Shown here piece after piece: positions 23,649-36,418 of a stretch of 64,000 nt of DNA (positions are counted from its first letter, which is position 1; every line of letters starts with the position of its first letter). Origin of the DNA: Papio anubis (Eukaryota; Chordata; Mammalia; Primates; Cercopithecidae). The stretch is taken from NCBI RefSeq assembly GCF_008728515.1, contig NC_044996.1, positions 102,059,287 through 102,123,286 of the forward strand. The letters run 5' to 3'. The notes below the pieces were generated by a model, which did no database searches, was not told the origin of the DNA, and worked only from the letters and a program-made list of their open reading frames with translations. Made by a program: the position numbers and the translations under genes.

Positions 23649-24629
23649 TCTCTGTTAACTAGAGGTTTATCAATTTTATTTTTTCTAAGACCCAGCTTTT
23701 GCTTTCGCTATTATTTTCCTGGTTTTAATTTCACAGATTTCTACTCTAATTTTTATTATTTTTTCTACTGCTTGCTTTAGGCTTAAATTGCTATTTTTTA
23801 TCTACTGTTACCAAGGTTTAACCTTAGTTTACTGATTTTAAATTTTTTTCTAACATATGCATTTAATGTTATAAAGTTCTCTGTAAGCTCTGCTTTCATC
23901 ACATCTCACATATTTGGGTAAGTTATATTTTCATTTTTATTTAATTCAAAATGTTTTTATATTATCCTGAGACTTCTTTGACCCATCTGTTATTACAAAT
24001 GTGTTGCTTCATCTCCAAATATTTTGGGATTTTCCAGGTATCTTTCTCTTACTGATTTCTATTTTAAATTCTACTGTGGTCTGAGAACATACTTGGTACA
24101 ATTTTTATTCTTTTAAATTTGTTAAGGTATATCTTATAGTCCAGAATGTGGTATGTCTTGGTGAATGTTCCATGAAAACTTGAGAAGAATGTATATTCTG
24201 CTGGTGTTGGATGAAGTATTCTATTAATGTCAATTAGGTTAAGTTAATTGATAGTGGTGTTCAAGTCAACTATATATTAATTGATTTTCTGTTTGATTGA
24301 CCTATCACTTACTGACAGGGCTGTTGAAGTCTCCAACTATAATACTAAATTGTCTATTTCTCCTTTCACTTTAATCAGTTTGGGTCTCATGTATTTTGGC
24401 ATTCATTCGTGGGTCTCATGTATTTTAGGTTCATATGTGTTTAGGATTATTGTCTCTTTTTAAAGAATTGACCCATTTTGTATTATGTAGCACTGCTCTG
24501 TATTCCTGTTTTCTTGTTCTGAACTTTACTTTATCTGAAATTAATATTGCTACTCTAGCTTTTGTTTGATTAGTATCAGCATAATATATTTTCTCCATCT
24601 CTTTGCTTTTAAACTGAGACTTAATATTT

Positions 24630-24932
24630 TTCTTTTTTTTTTTTTTCCTCAAGACAGAGTCTCACTCTGTCACCCAGGCTGGAGTACAGTGGCATGACCT
24701 AGGCTCACTGCAGCCTCCACCTCCCAGATTCAAGAGATTCTCCTGCCTCAGTCTCCCAAGTAGCTGGGATGATAGGCACCTGCCACCATGCCCGGCTAAT
24801 TTTTGTATTTCTAGTAGAGATGGGGTTTCACCGTGTTGGCCAGGCTGGTCTTGAACTCCTGATCTCAGGTGATCTGCCCGCCTCGGCCTCCCAAAGCGCT
24901 GGGATTATAGCCATCAGCAACCGTGCCCGGTG
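24630..24932 (-). mobile_element. Alu element, full length
   Basis: Antisense Alu. Target-site duplication ctgagacttaatattt (24614-24629) and ctgagtcttaatattt (24933-24948), one mismatch. Confidence 0.93.
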
Positions 24933-27295
24933 CTGAGTCTTAATATTTAAAGTATATTTCTCACAGACAATATATAGTTAGGCCTTGTTTTTATATACAC
25001 TCCAAAAATGTATCTTGTAAATGGTGTATTTAGACTATCCACATTTAATGTAGTTACTCACATACTTTGCTTAATATCTCATATTTATAATAACTGTTTT
25101 GTAGTCATTGCCTGAGAATTCAGTTTTTGCTTTTTCTCGTTTTATTTGAGCATTTTATATGCTTCCATTTTATTTCCTCTCTTAAAATATCAATCATACT
25201 TTAAAAAATTAGTGGCTACCCTATAGTTGCAATGTATATTTTCAATTCAAGTCCACCTTCATGTAACACTGTGCTGCCTCATATATAGTGCGGCTACCTT
25301 ATAACAGTATTCCCAGTTCCTCTCTCCTATCCCTTATGACGTGCTGTCTTTCATTTTATATATCTATACGTTACAATCACCATATGTGTTATTATAATTA
25401 CTTTAAGCAAACAGTGGTATTTTAATTCAATTAATAAGTAAAATAAAATATTTTCTTTTGCCTTTGTTTCTCCTCCTGTGCACTTCCTTTCTTCATGTAA
25501 ATCCAAGTTTATGACCTTTATACTTTTCCTTCTGCCTGAAGAAAATCTTTTCATTTTTCTTGCAGGACTGGTTTGCTGCTGATGAATTCCCTCAATTTCT
25601 GTTTTTCAGAGAAAGTCCTTATTTCTTCTTTACTTGTAAAGTCAAGCTAGAGATAGAAGTAAAGTGGAGATAGAATTCTAGTTTGATTTTTTTCTTTTAG
25701 TATTTTAAATATTTCATTTCACTCTTTTATTTTGCATGGTGGCTGACAAGACGTCCACTGCTACTTATGTTCTTATTCCTCTGTAGATAAGTTTTTCTCC
25801 CTTTGTATTCCTTCAACGTTTTCTTTGTCATTGGTTTTCTGCAATTTGAATATGATACTCTTAGGTGTAAATTTTTCTTTTATTTATTCTATTTGGTGTT
25901 TTCTGAGCTCCATAGATCTGTGTTTTGATGCCTGCAATTTAATTTTGGAAGTTCTTGGCCATTATTACTTCAAACCTTTTGTTGGCTCTGTTCTCTTTTT
26001 TCTCCTACTAGCACTAAATATTATAATTAGGCATATGTTACACCTCTTAATATCATTTTTTTCTAATTCTTTGTTTTCTTTTGCGTTTTAATTTGGACAC
26101 TTTCTTTTGACCTATTTTCAAGATCACTGGATCACTGGTTCTTTTCTCAGCTATGTTGAGCCCAACAAAGGCACTCTTCATTTCTGTTACAGTATTTTTT
26201 TATTTCTAGTATTTCCTTTTGATTCTTTTTGATTCTTTTTTAAAGAATCCATCTCTCTGCTTACACTACCCATCTGTTCTTGCATGTTGCCTACTTTTTC
26301 TGTTAGAGCCTTTATTGCATTAATCATTGGTTTTTAATTTTCCTGTCTGATAATGCAAACATCTGTGTCATAATCTCCGTCTGTTTTTGATACTTGTTTT
26401 ATCTCTTTAGACTGTTTTTCTCTTGTCTTTTGCCTTATAAGTTTTAGTTGAAAGCTGTACATGTTGTTTCAGCTAATAGGAACTGAGGATTTATGTTAAT
26501 GTGGCCAGTAATTGGACTTTGTTTAATATTTGCTGTAGCTCTAAGTGGGAACACTGTGTTCTAAATTCCTCTAATGTCATTTTTGTTTCCCCTCTTAACC
26601 TTGGGCTTCCCTAAGTATTCCCTCTCAGAGACTGCGTCTTACAGCTCTTAGCTATTATCTACTCTTATTGTACTGTTGGTATGGTGGTAAGATGTAGGGG
26701 AGGAGAATATTCAATAATATTCTGATTAAATATCAGTCTTTTAGTGGGAATTTGTCTCTGACTTGTGGTCTTTGCCTGTATTTCTCCTTCTATTGCTTCC
26801 CAGTGCCTTAAGTGAGACAGGAGGTCTAGAAAGGACTACAGTCAAAGGAATGACTTTTTCCCAAAATTCAGCGACACAGCTCCAGTAAAGTCTTTCCTCA
26901 TGTAGAGTAGACCTTTCTCATGGAGAAAACTGGACAGAAATCATAGTGGTCACTCTTCTCTTACCCCTGCCAAAGCCACAAGACAATCTTTTAGATCTTC
27001 ATTACGATGAGCTGGTGGCATTTTTGGAAATAAAACTCATGAAAGTATGGGAGTACTTTCATGTATACTGCAGAATACTGCAGCCCACAGTATTTTTTAT
27101 TTTTACTCTAGTCCAGACTCAGCCTTCAGCAACTAATCAAATTACCATTAAGTGTTACTACCAGTTTACGGTTCCAGCAGCTTTTGCTTCAGGTAGATTT
27201 CAGTTATATCCCTCTGGTTCACCTGTGTCTCCAGATTTCAGGGTGGCTGTTTGCCCTTTTAAGAAAAGTTGTTCATTTTCAGTTTGTCTAGTTTT

Positions 27296-27604
27296 TTTTT
27301 TTTGTTTGTTTGTTTTTTGTTTTGATGGAGTCTCACTCTGTCGCCCAGGCTGGAGTGCAGTGGTGTGATCTCAGCTCACTGTAACCTCCACTTCCTGAGT
27401 TCAAGCAATTTTCCTGTCTCAGCCTCCTGAATAGCTGGGATTACAGGCACGTGCCACCACATCGGGCTAATTTTTTATATTTTTAGTCGAGATGGGGTTT
27501 CACCATATTGGCCAGGCTGGTCTTGAACTCCTGACCTCGTGATCCACCAACTTTGGCCTCCCAAAGTGCTAGGATTACAGGCGTGAGCCACCACGCCCGG
27601 CCCT
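27296..27604 (-). mobile_element. Alu element, full length
   Basis: Antisense Alu with a tttgtttgtttg tail. Flanks gtctagttttt (27285-27295) and gtctagcttttt (27606-27617) form the duplication. Confidence 0.93.
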
Positions 27605-27695
27605 GGTCTAGCTTTTTCTTATCGTAAAGACTGGGGTGATTTTATCCAAGCTTTTTATATGACAGAGCAGAAACTACAAGCTCTACTAATCTTTT

Positions 27696-27752
27696 TTTTT
27701 TTTTTTTTTTTTTTTTTTGAGACGGAGTCTCGCGCTGTCGCCCAGGCTGGAG
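27696..27752 (-). mobile_element. Very short 5'-truncated Alu (57 bp)
   Basis: A T run (27696-27718) plus only 34 bases of Alu 3' end, from gagacggagtctcgcgctgt to cccaggctggag. It is flanked by a perfect 12-bp duplication tactaatctttt (27684-27695 and 27753-27764). Both the tail and the duplication are intact, so this was inserted at this size and not trimmed later. Confidence 0.93.
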
Positions 27753-27764
27753 TACTAATCTTTT

Positions 27765-28380
27765 AAAAATCAGCCTCTTCTTGCTTTCTCCTTTCTCCCC
27801 AGTTAACATGAAAATCCTCTCCTCTTTTTTTTACAACCTCATTCACAGGGCTTTCTTAGCAGAGCTGTTTGCCTCTGGGAACGGTCTTCTTTACATTATG
27901 GCCATCTGCCTCTTGGAATGCACAGTGTAAATGGATGGTCAAGTACAACCTTACTCTGTACCTAGAAATCCTGCTACTTCTCAAAACTAGTTCCTACAGT
28001 GAAATCTTCTTCATCATGCCTTTGTGAAATATTCATATGTACTTTCTCACAGAGGTTTCACTATGTTTTCTTACATTTTTCTTTTTTTGCGGGGTTGGGA
28101 GGATCCTTTAGGATATCAGACAAGTTGTGTGAATCCTAACTGAGAACCTAATTTAAATTTTTTTTTCATGGGGGCCTGAAGCCTATAAAAAGTAAGGATT
28201 AGGTAGTGGGGTAGCTGAGCATCTGTCTTAAATGTTTCTAATAGTCAGGATATCATGGCCTGCACTGGTCACAGCAAATGACAAATAATTGTGTCAACTT
28301 TTTACATAACCCGAAGTCTGGTGGGAGCCAGTCCAGAGTTGAGCAGGCCACGACTGAGCAACATCTCAAAGACACAGTTA
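27765..28380. other. Unassigned sequence, possibly the end of old L1
   Basis: No gene or clear repeat is seen. Confidence 0.35.
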
Positions 28381-28408
28381 AAAAAAAAAAAAAAAAAAAA
28401 CCTTTTCT

Positions 28409-28723
28409 GGGCCAGGTGCGGTGGCTCACGCCTATAATCCCAGCACTTTTGGAGGCTGAGGCGGGCGGATCACCTGAGGTCAGGAGTTCAAGACCAGCCT
28501 GACCAACATGGTGAAACCCCATCTCTACTAAAAATACAAAAAAATTAGCTGGTTGTGGTGGCTCGTGTCTGTAGACCCAACTACTTGGGAGGCTGAGGCA
28601 GGAGAATTGCTTGAACCTGGGAGGCGGAGGTTGCAGTGAGCCAAGATTGCGGCACTGCACTCCAGCCTGGAGGACAGAGTGAGACTCCATCTCCCAAAAA
28701 AGCAATTTAAAAAAAGATAAAAT
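28409..28723 (+). mobile_element. Alu element, full length
   Basis: Sense Alu beginning gggccaggtgcggtggctca. A run of 21 A lies just before it (28380-28400). The tail is cccaaaaaagcaatttaaaa. Possible duplication accttttct / acctttcta around it is short and uncertain. Confidence 0.88.
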
Positions 28724-29683
28724 ACCTTTCTACTTTGTCATACCGAATGTGTTAGATTTTTGCATCCTGGTCTCAAGATGGCTACCCCATGTACATCTAT
28801 TCCTTTGATCAGGAAAGAAAAAGAAATGCCCATAAACTAGTTGTTTATATCAACTTATATCACATGGCCACCCTTAGTAGAAGAGAGACTGAGAAAATGA
28901 GTGTACAACTTTTGTAATCTCTCTAGGAACTGCACTAGGGAGAAGAGGTTGAAAATGGATGTGGGATAATGCATGGTGGCAGCCTCTATTGATGAGCTCA
29001 CCCAAATTTCAGAAACCATGTACTCTTGTTTGATCCTCGCCACAACTCTCTGACAAAGAAAGAGATAAGCAGTCTGATGTAGATTGAGGGACAGGTGTTC
29101 TGACTTTGCTATTATTATTTTTCTTTATTCCCATTTTTAAGGCTCATATCACAATTCTCCTTGAAATTGGGCCACTCCACTATATTCCTAAACAAACTTT
29201 TATTTTCCTCATCATTAATTTAGTAGGTATGTGTGTCCATTTAGATCCTCTGATAAAGAGATGGTTAGATAGAGTTAGGAGTACAAGTGGTTCATTGGGA
29301 GATAATGCGTATGAGATATAATAAGATATGAAGCAGTATTGGAGAGGAAGAACCTCAGACTATGAAACAGATCTTTCAAAGTTTTGGCAAACCCATGAGG
29401 AGTTTTTGAGAAAAGATTGTCATTAGGCAATTTTTGCATTAGGCAAGAAAAACCACTTCCTAGTATCTTCACCAGGATCAGTCATGCACTGGGAGATGCC
29501 CGGGAACGGTGTGAATTTGATGCAAATGCTGCAATGGATCCCAAATTTTCTACAGATAGAAGCTATGAGATAACTGTTCCTATCACAGATGAATGGCAAG
29601 GTCTTTCTTGAAGGAACATCTGGCTGGTGCACCTCTATTGCTGCCACTAAATGATTTTCTGTCATGTTAATGATCAAATTGTC
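28724..29683. other. Unassigned sequence with one protein-like open stretch
   Basis: No named repeat. 29417-29611 is open on the plus strand (64 codons, with DARERCEFDANAAMDPKFST) and the opposite strand is also open over most of it. I do not recognise the peptide on either strand. Confidence 0.35.
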
Positions 29684-29697
29684 CACAAGCTCTTCTT

Positions 29698-29997
29698 TTT
29701 TTTTTTTTTTTTTTGAGACGGAGTCTCGCTCTGTCACCCAGGCTGGAGTGCAGTGGCTTGATCTCAGCTCACTGCAAGCTCCGCCTCCCGGGTTCCCGCC
29801 ATTCTCCGGCCTCAGCCTCCCGAGTAGCTGGGACTACAGGCGCCTGCCACCACGCCCGGCTAATTTTTTTATATTTTTAGTAGAGACGGGGTTTCACCGT
29901 GTTAGCCAGGATGGTTTTGATCTCCTGACCTCGTGATCCACCTGCCTCGGCCTCCCAAAGTGCTGGGATTACAGGCGTGAGCCACTGCGCCTGGCCT
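29698..29997 (-). mobile_element. AluY, full length
   Basis: Antisense, close to an AluY consensus. The 14-bp duplication cacaagctcttctt is perfect (29684-29697 and 29998-30011). Confidence 0.95.
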
Positions 29998-30011
29998 CAC
30001 AAGCTCTTCTT

Positions 30012-30734
30012 GAGTTTCTACAATGTATAAACTGATCTGCTGGGCTCTTTGATGGTTGAAAGAAGTGTGAGACACTTACTAATGTGTTAGCTGTCTTCTA
30101 TTTTTGCCCACTTCTCTACCTTTCTCTATGCTCCTGGAGCCTGATCTATATGGAATGTAGCACAGGGCTTCAGTACCTTTTGACTTTCATTTGGATATGA
30201 CTACTGAGGAGCCTTGGCAATAGGTTGAAAAGAGAAGAATAAAAAAGAAATTTTCCCCTGAACTTCTCCTTTTGAGGTCACCTTAGGTCGGCTATGTCCC
30301 TTTCCCAAAGGTCACTCTTCCTCTCAAGACTCTTCTGCATAATTTTCTCTCCTTCTAAGTTCCAATAACCTCTTTCTCTTTATCACCTCATCCCTTCAGA
30401 CACAGGAGTAGAAACAGCTACAACTGCCTTTAACAGTGCAGGCAGGTTTCTGTTCTGCCCCTGGTTGTTTCCCTATACCCTGCCCAAACCTTTGTTATCA
30501 GATCCTTTGTAAGTCAATACTCCTCAAATTATCTTAATTGAAGTGTGCCATCTGTTTTCAGTTGGGACCCTGACTCATGCACTTGCTTTTTAATTTTTAT
30601 ATGCATATATGCCATTTCCACCTAATTAGCTTTACAGAAGCAACTAGAAGCAGAACCTGCAACTTACACTGGATTCTTAATAAACAAACATCTTTTATGC
30701 AACATAGTTTTTTCTGTGAATACTTGTTTATTTC
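30012..30734. other. Unassigned sequence
   Basis: No gene or repeat recognised. Confidence 0.35.
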
Positions 30735-31440
30735 TCCATTTATTCATTCAATTAAACAAAGATGTATTTAGGGCCTACTCTGTGCCATGTACTAGGTTAG
30801 ATACTGTACACAGGGATACTGGTCAGTCCTCAAAGAGAAGCCTAGAAAATAGGCAGAGGGCTTAAAGTATAGTGAAACAACAAGAGCGCTGAGGTTGAAA
30901 TATACCCAGTGAACTATGAATGCCTAGAGGAGAATTTGATTATTTTTAACCTAGGAAGCCAGGAAAGGCTTTGCTAAAAAAGTGACACTTGAAATGAGTT
31001 TTGAGAGAGGTATTCACCGGGTTGACAGGGTAAAAATGTGTGATCACAGGCTCAGTTTTCACATGACTAAAGAAAGGCATGAAGGGAAGACAAAGCTTTC
31101 AGAGGCTAAGTCCAAACTACACGCCATACTAAAGAGTTTGGAAGTTTGAATGTTACTCTATAGTAACATCCAAGTTATCGAAGGGCTATTTAGAGGAATG
31201 TGAAGGGGCAGATGCACATTTCAGAGAGATGGTCTGACAATATCCTGGAGGGTCATTGGAAAAAAGTGAGACTGATAGTAAGGTCAATTTAAGCAGCTAT
31301 TATAATAGATCAAGTGAGAAGGGAAAAGACCTTGAATTAAAGTAGTAGGCAATGATGATGATGATAATAAGAGATAGATGGTGACTGATTTGAAGATGTT
31401 GTCAATCGAGTCATCAGGACAATAGGAAGGTACTAGTTCA
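30735..31440 (+). mobile_element. L2 LINE fragment
   Basis: Starts ccatttattcattcaattaa, continues gggcctactctgtgccatgt and then the aaagtgacacttgaaatgag block. Later come agagagatggtctgacaata and agcagctattataatagatc, all in the order of the L2 3' region. A (gat)n patch lies near 31352-31368. Confidence 0.65.
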
Positions 31441-32684
31441 CGACGAAACTATAATTCCTGAATGGCATTTGTATGCTGGGAACAGCATAAGCTGATTTTC
31501 AATTGTCTATAATAGTCTGGAAATAAATACTCTGCCCTAATGGAGACTGAACAACAATGTGTTAGTGTGTATTATTGCTTTAAAATGGGAAGAATGAGTT
31601 ATCTCTGCTTCAAATCTCCCATGTAGTTGGGTAGTGAAACAATTTTTCTTTTTTAAAAAATATCCTATGGGGAAAGAAACTTTGTGGAAATAATATGTAA
31701 ATAGGCTATTGCTTTGTGACTTTGCCTATTTCTATTTTCTATCACACATGATTGCGAATTTTTCTCTAGCGAGGAATAGCCTTTTCTTTTTTATTATTGG
31801 TAGCTTGGATTTTTTTTTTTCCTCTTCATTAAAACAAAGAGTTATGTGGCCTGGGGAAAAGAAATGCAAAGCAATGGCACTTCCTGTGAAAAAAGACTGC
31901 GTTTAAAAGCCTCACATTTTAAATAACATTGTGTGGTAAGTTTTGATATCTACTTGAAGAGATTTTTTTTTCTGCTGATAACTTATTCATGCAGTTCCTC
32001 GTGATGTTAATGATAATCATTGTGTACTTTTCAAAAAGAGAATAAAATTTGCCCTAGAAATATATTGAATTCAGTCCTTCAGAAATTCTATCATGGAAAA
32101 TAGTCATTGTGCCCCTTGTTTCCTGGTTTTTGTTGTTTTTGTCATCAAAATAAACATTCACAAGAAGTAAGTATTTTAATGTAAGAAATAAAGGTGAATC
32201 CCCAAATAGACAAAAAAGCAATTTACAAAAAAATATATATACATGAATATGAAAAGATTTTCAACTTAAGAGATGATAGCATAAATGAAAATTAAATCAA
32301 TAATAAAATTAGGTTTCATCCATAAATTTTCCAATTATAACATATTAATACCCAGCTTTAACTAAAGTGGAATGAATTAAGTTGCCTCATATGTGGCTGA
32401 TACAAATCAGTATAAGTTGTCACCAATTTACTGGAGGGCAAAACGGAAATCTGTATTAATACACTTAAAAATATTTTCTGATTTTAAGCTATCAATTTCA
32501 CTTCTAAAAATGTATCCTAGGAAAATTAAGACAAATTTCCACTAGGATTTAGCCAAAGTGTAATATTTGCAGTGTTATTTACAGTAGCAAAACATTTATA
32601 GTGTGTGGAGGGGCAGGGAAGAAGACTAAATATTTGACAACAGAAATTTGAATAAATCTATTTATCTAAAATATACGATGATGT
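31441..32684. other. Unassigned AT-rich sequence
   Basis: No gene or repeat recognised. Confidence 0.35.
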
Positions 32685-32720
32685 GACTGTGTGTGTATAT
32701 ATACATATATGTATATATAT
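32685..32720. repeat. TG/TA microsatellite
   Basis: gtgtgtgtatatatacatat-type run. Confidence 0.85.
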
Positions 32721-34092
32721 GGAATCAGGCCTGGTCCCCACAGGAGACAGGAACACAAACACAGTATACTTGAAATAGGATAATTCAAGAAGGGTTTATT
32801 TATATGCAGGAACATAGGGTTAGTAGCAGCCAAGATACCATGACTACAGGCTTGAAAGCATGAGAGAGAGGACAGAGAATGTTGGTTATCTTAAGAGGAG
32901 CAGTAAATAACTTTTAGTTGAGAAAAATAGCCAGCCCAAGGCAAGCTTTCAGGGAAAGAACCAAGAAAGTAAATACCCTGTCTCACACCTCTCCCTTCTT
33001 TGCAGTCTTCTTCTAGAGCCAAAATCAACTTACTGTGGACAGAAGTTGAGGTAGTGGTGAATGAGAAAGGGTTGGATCTGGAAGGGAGTCAGGCAGAAGT
33101 CATCTCACTGCCATCTCATACAGCCCATTCTTTTTGATTTGCAGTATCCATTCTTGCATTTCATTGGGATGAAACCTTCATTTTCCCAACAGAGGAGTGC
33201 ATGAAATTCCATCAACTACTGTATCATTGCAAGATGATAAAATCTCATCATACTGTCACATAAAATATAAAACATTAATCAATGCCAGAGTTCATATAAT
33301 ACAATATGGGAAAAGGGATTAATTTCACAAAATGTCGATATGTTAGACCCCATTTCTATAGCTGGTCATAAGGGCTAAGTTGATTAGTATAGTTACCTTC
33401 TACCACACATTACCTGTGCCTTTATCCTTTGATGGCATGCCAGATGGATGGTAATCTTTACTGGGGGATGGTCCAAACTTTAAAGAAGTGGAGTCTTTGA
33501 TGTCTGGTTTATATTGCAATGATGCAGATTTTCATGAATCAGGACTATTGAGTGCAAGAGAGAGATACGATGTATTCTAGGAAATGCCCTAGCTCTCAAA
33601 ATCGGCCTTTTTGCCTTTGTTGTGTAGCAATAACCCAGTTTCCCCCTGATAATCAGAATAAATCACCTTCTCAGTATAGTGACCCCCTTCTATGTTTGTT
33701 GTTTCAATGGCATGATAAGTCCCAAATGGCAGGGACCTCACTCAGCTTTCACTAATGGGGTCGTAACTGTGTTCTTTGTTGAAAGGATTTCTCTGTTGGT
33801 CACTAGGGCATCTAAATTCAGTGAATGGAGCAAAAATACTTTCAGTGAGTATAACAGAGGGGCCATTCCTGTTTATACTCCTTAATGTCTAGACTTACAC
33901 AATTATGGTAAAGAAAGCACCATATATTGAGAGTTGCAAGGCATTCTTTCCAGCTGGCACTGTAACTGAACCTTCACCAGTGTACTACACTTTACATAAA
34001 GCCAGATGCTTCTTGGTGAAAACACTTAATAAGGCCAGTGAACTCTGGGAGCATTGGAAGATATTATTGTCCTTCCTTTACAGTATGTAGGA
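32721..34092. other. Unassigned, possibly old ERVL-derived
   Basis: No gene. Several stretches around 33350-34090 have mid-length open frames and wording that reminds me of ERVL internal sequence, but no diagnostic motif is seen. Confidence 0.25.
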
Positions 34093-34115
34093 GATATATA
34101 TATATATATATATAT
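34093..34115. repeat. (TA)n microsatellite
   Basis: Eleven ta units. Confidence 0.9.
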
Positions 34116-34252
34116 GCAATGCTGTGTGGATACCACAGCAATAGATAAAGCATTCTTTAGGTACAAAATGGTGGTGCTGGCCATGTGGTGGGCTTGGAGG
34201 CCAAATTTATAATTCTAATATGTGTTTATCACTGTGAGAATAAGACATTTTC

Positions 34253-34557
34253 TTTTTTTTTTTTTTTTTTTTTAGAGACGGAGTCTCGCTCTGTCGCCCA
34301 GGCTGGAGTGCAGTGGCCGGATCTCAGCTCACTGCAAGCTCCGCCTCCCGGGTTCACGCCATTCTCCTGCCTCAGCCTCCCGAGTAGCTGGGACTACAGG
34401 CGCCCGCCACCTCGCCCGGCTAGTTTTTTTTGTATTTTTTAGTAGAGACGGGGTTTCACCGTGTTAGCCAGGATGGTCTCGATCTCCTGACCTCGTGATC
34501 CGCCCGTCTCGGCCTCCCAAAGTGCTGGGATTACAGGCTTGAGCCACCGCGCCCGGC
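34253..34557 (-). mobile_element. Young AluY (Old World monkey type), full length
   Basis: Antisense and nearly mutation-free. It has ggccggatctcagctc, ccacctcgcccggctag and aggcttgagccaccgcgccc, features I associate with cercopithecid AluY. Its 17-bp duplication gagaataagacattttc is perfect (34236-34252 and 34558-34574). Confidence 0.96.
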
Positions 34558-36060
34558 GAGAATAAGACATTTTCATTCCCATGAGGGCAGTAATCCAAAG
34601 TAATCAATCTGCCGCTCAGTATATAGCTTCTGTCTTTGACAATATGATACTTTGTAAATGGGTGTTTTAAAAAATAGACTTTTAATATTAGAATAATTTT
34701 AGACTTACAGAAAAGTTGCGAAGATAATACAAAGAGTACCCATTATAACCCACACCACTTTCTCTTATTATTAACATCACAAATTACTATGGTATATTTT
34801 GTCTAAATTAATGAACCAATATTGACACAGTATTATTAAAGTTCATACTTAATTCAGATTTCCTCAGTTTTTAGCTATTGTCCATTTTCTGTTCCAAGAT
34901 ACCATCCAGGGCCCCATTACATGAATTGTCATGTTTCTTTAGGGTTCTCTCTCTGACGGCTTCTCAGACTTTCTCTGATCACCCTAACAGTTTTGAAGAG
35001 GGCTGGCCTGGTATTTTTTTAAGTATTCCTCAATTGGAATTTGTCTGATATTTTTTGCATGACTAGACTAGGGTTGTAGGTTGTGGGGTTGTGGGGTTTT
35101 AAGAGGAAGGCCAAAAGGTAAAATGCTATTTTTATCACATCATATCCAAGAGTAATGCTGTCAACATATATATATAGTATGTATATATGCTATCAACATC
35201 ACTGTTGAGGTTGAACTGAATCACCTGGCTGAAGTAGTGTTTGCCAGTTTTCTCCACTGTAAAACTACTTATTTGTTTTCCTCCTTTTCATACTATAGTA
35301 CTTGGAAGAAAGTCACTATTCAGCCCATACTTATTCAACAGGGAGTTATGCTCTACCTTCTTGAGAGCAGAGTATCTGCATAAATTATTTGGAATTCTTC
35401 TTCATGGGAGATTTATCTGTTCACTCATATTTATTCATTTATTTATATCAGTATTTACTCATTAATATTTATTATATACTTTGAGTTATAATCTAATACT
35501 ATTTTATATATTTTGTTGCTTAAATTGTTCCAGATTTTGCTACTGGAAGTTCTTTCAGTTGACTCCTGTGTCCCTTTGACATAATCCATCAATGTGAAGG
35601 GTTTGTTTGTTTGTTTTAACTTATTTCGTTACTTTCTAGCACATAAAGTGAACCAGTTCATTTTATATAATTTCCTGCCTCAGTCCTAGAATCATCAATT
35701 ACTTCAAAGATCTCTGGTTCCTTTTACTGGAGAATGTTTATAGAAAGCCAAATCTGGGTACCATGTGTGCTCACTGCTATTGAGGGTAGTTTTGCTTCAG
35801 GACCCTAATGTTGACAGAGCAAGGAAATTTATGTTTATATACTAACCTGTGAGTGTATACAAATCTTCAATATTTTTATAAGTAGCAATTTGTATTTATA
35901 GTAAGCTAAACGTGAGTTCATATTGATGTCTCTAACTCTAATCCTTTACCACATGGATCATTCTGGACTCCTTCCCTTGCATATGTGTAACCTACCACTT
36001 CAACAGTGAGAAACATGGCTCCCACCATTTACCATATACACATAAGTCCAGTATACATAT

Positions 36061-36418
36061 TGCTATGATTTGAATGTATGTGTTCCCCCCAAATCCATAT
36101 GTTGCAACCTAAGACCCAAGGTGATAGTATTAAAAGGAAGAACCTTTAGGAGGTGATTAGGCCATGAAGACTCCACCCTCATGGATGGAATCAGCACTCT
36201 TATAAAAGGGCTTGAGGCTGTGAGTTTGGTCCCTTTTGCCCTTCTACTTTCTGCCACATAAGCATGTAGTAAAGTCTTCACTAGAAACCATATCTGTGAA
36301 CAGCTTGATCTTGAAATTCCCAGCCCCCAAAACTGTGAGAAAATAAACCTCTGTTTTGTATAAATGACTGTACCCATTCTCAGGTATTTTGTTACAGCAG
36401 CACAAATGGGCTAAGATA
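36061..36418 (+). mobile_element. MaLR 5' LTR (MST/MLT1A type)
   Basis: tgctatgatttgaatgtatg to ctaagata, 358 bp. It carries cccccaaatccatatgttgc, cttataaaagggcttgagg, and gaaaataaacctctgttttg as the polyadenylation-type signal. Its partner at 38190-38545 is almost the same length. Confidence 0.85.

Larger units (their letters stand above)
23205..27284 (-). mobile_element. Old L1M, ORF2 to 5' region remnant
   Basis: The minus strand reads as L1 in the same order as the element at 7099-13990. Corresponding phrases include atcatctgggcctggtgctt, the Alu-interrupted endonuclease region (atgtatattctgctggtgtt) and an ORF1-type region near 25560-26050 (tttgctgctgatgaattccc). It is far more diverged than the 7-14 kb copy. 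An Alu (24630-24932) and a CT-rich tract (23557-23648) lie inside. All frames are broken. Confidence 0.75.

Noticed and set aside
26946..27368. 140-codon open frame on the plus strand
   Set aside because: It runs from old L1 sequence into an antisense Alu. No domain is seen, and the end is Alu-derived.
28380..28400. A run that could end a processed pseudogene
   Set aside because: No upstream coding-like sequence or duplication was recognised, and an Alu starts eight bases later.
28253..28705. 150-codon minus-strand frame
   Set aside because: It is the antisense frame of the Alu at 28409-28723, a frame seen again and again in Alus of this window.
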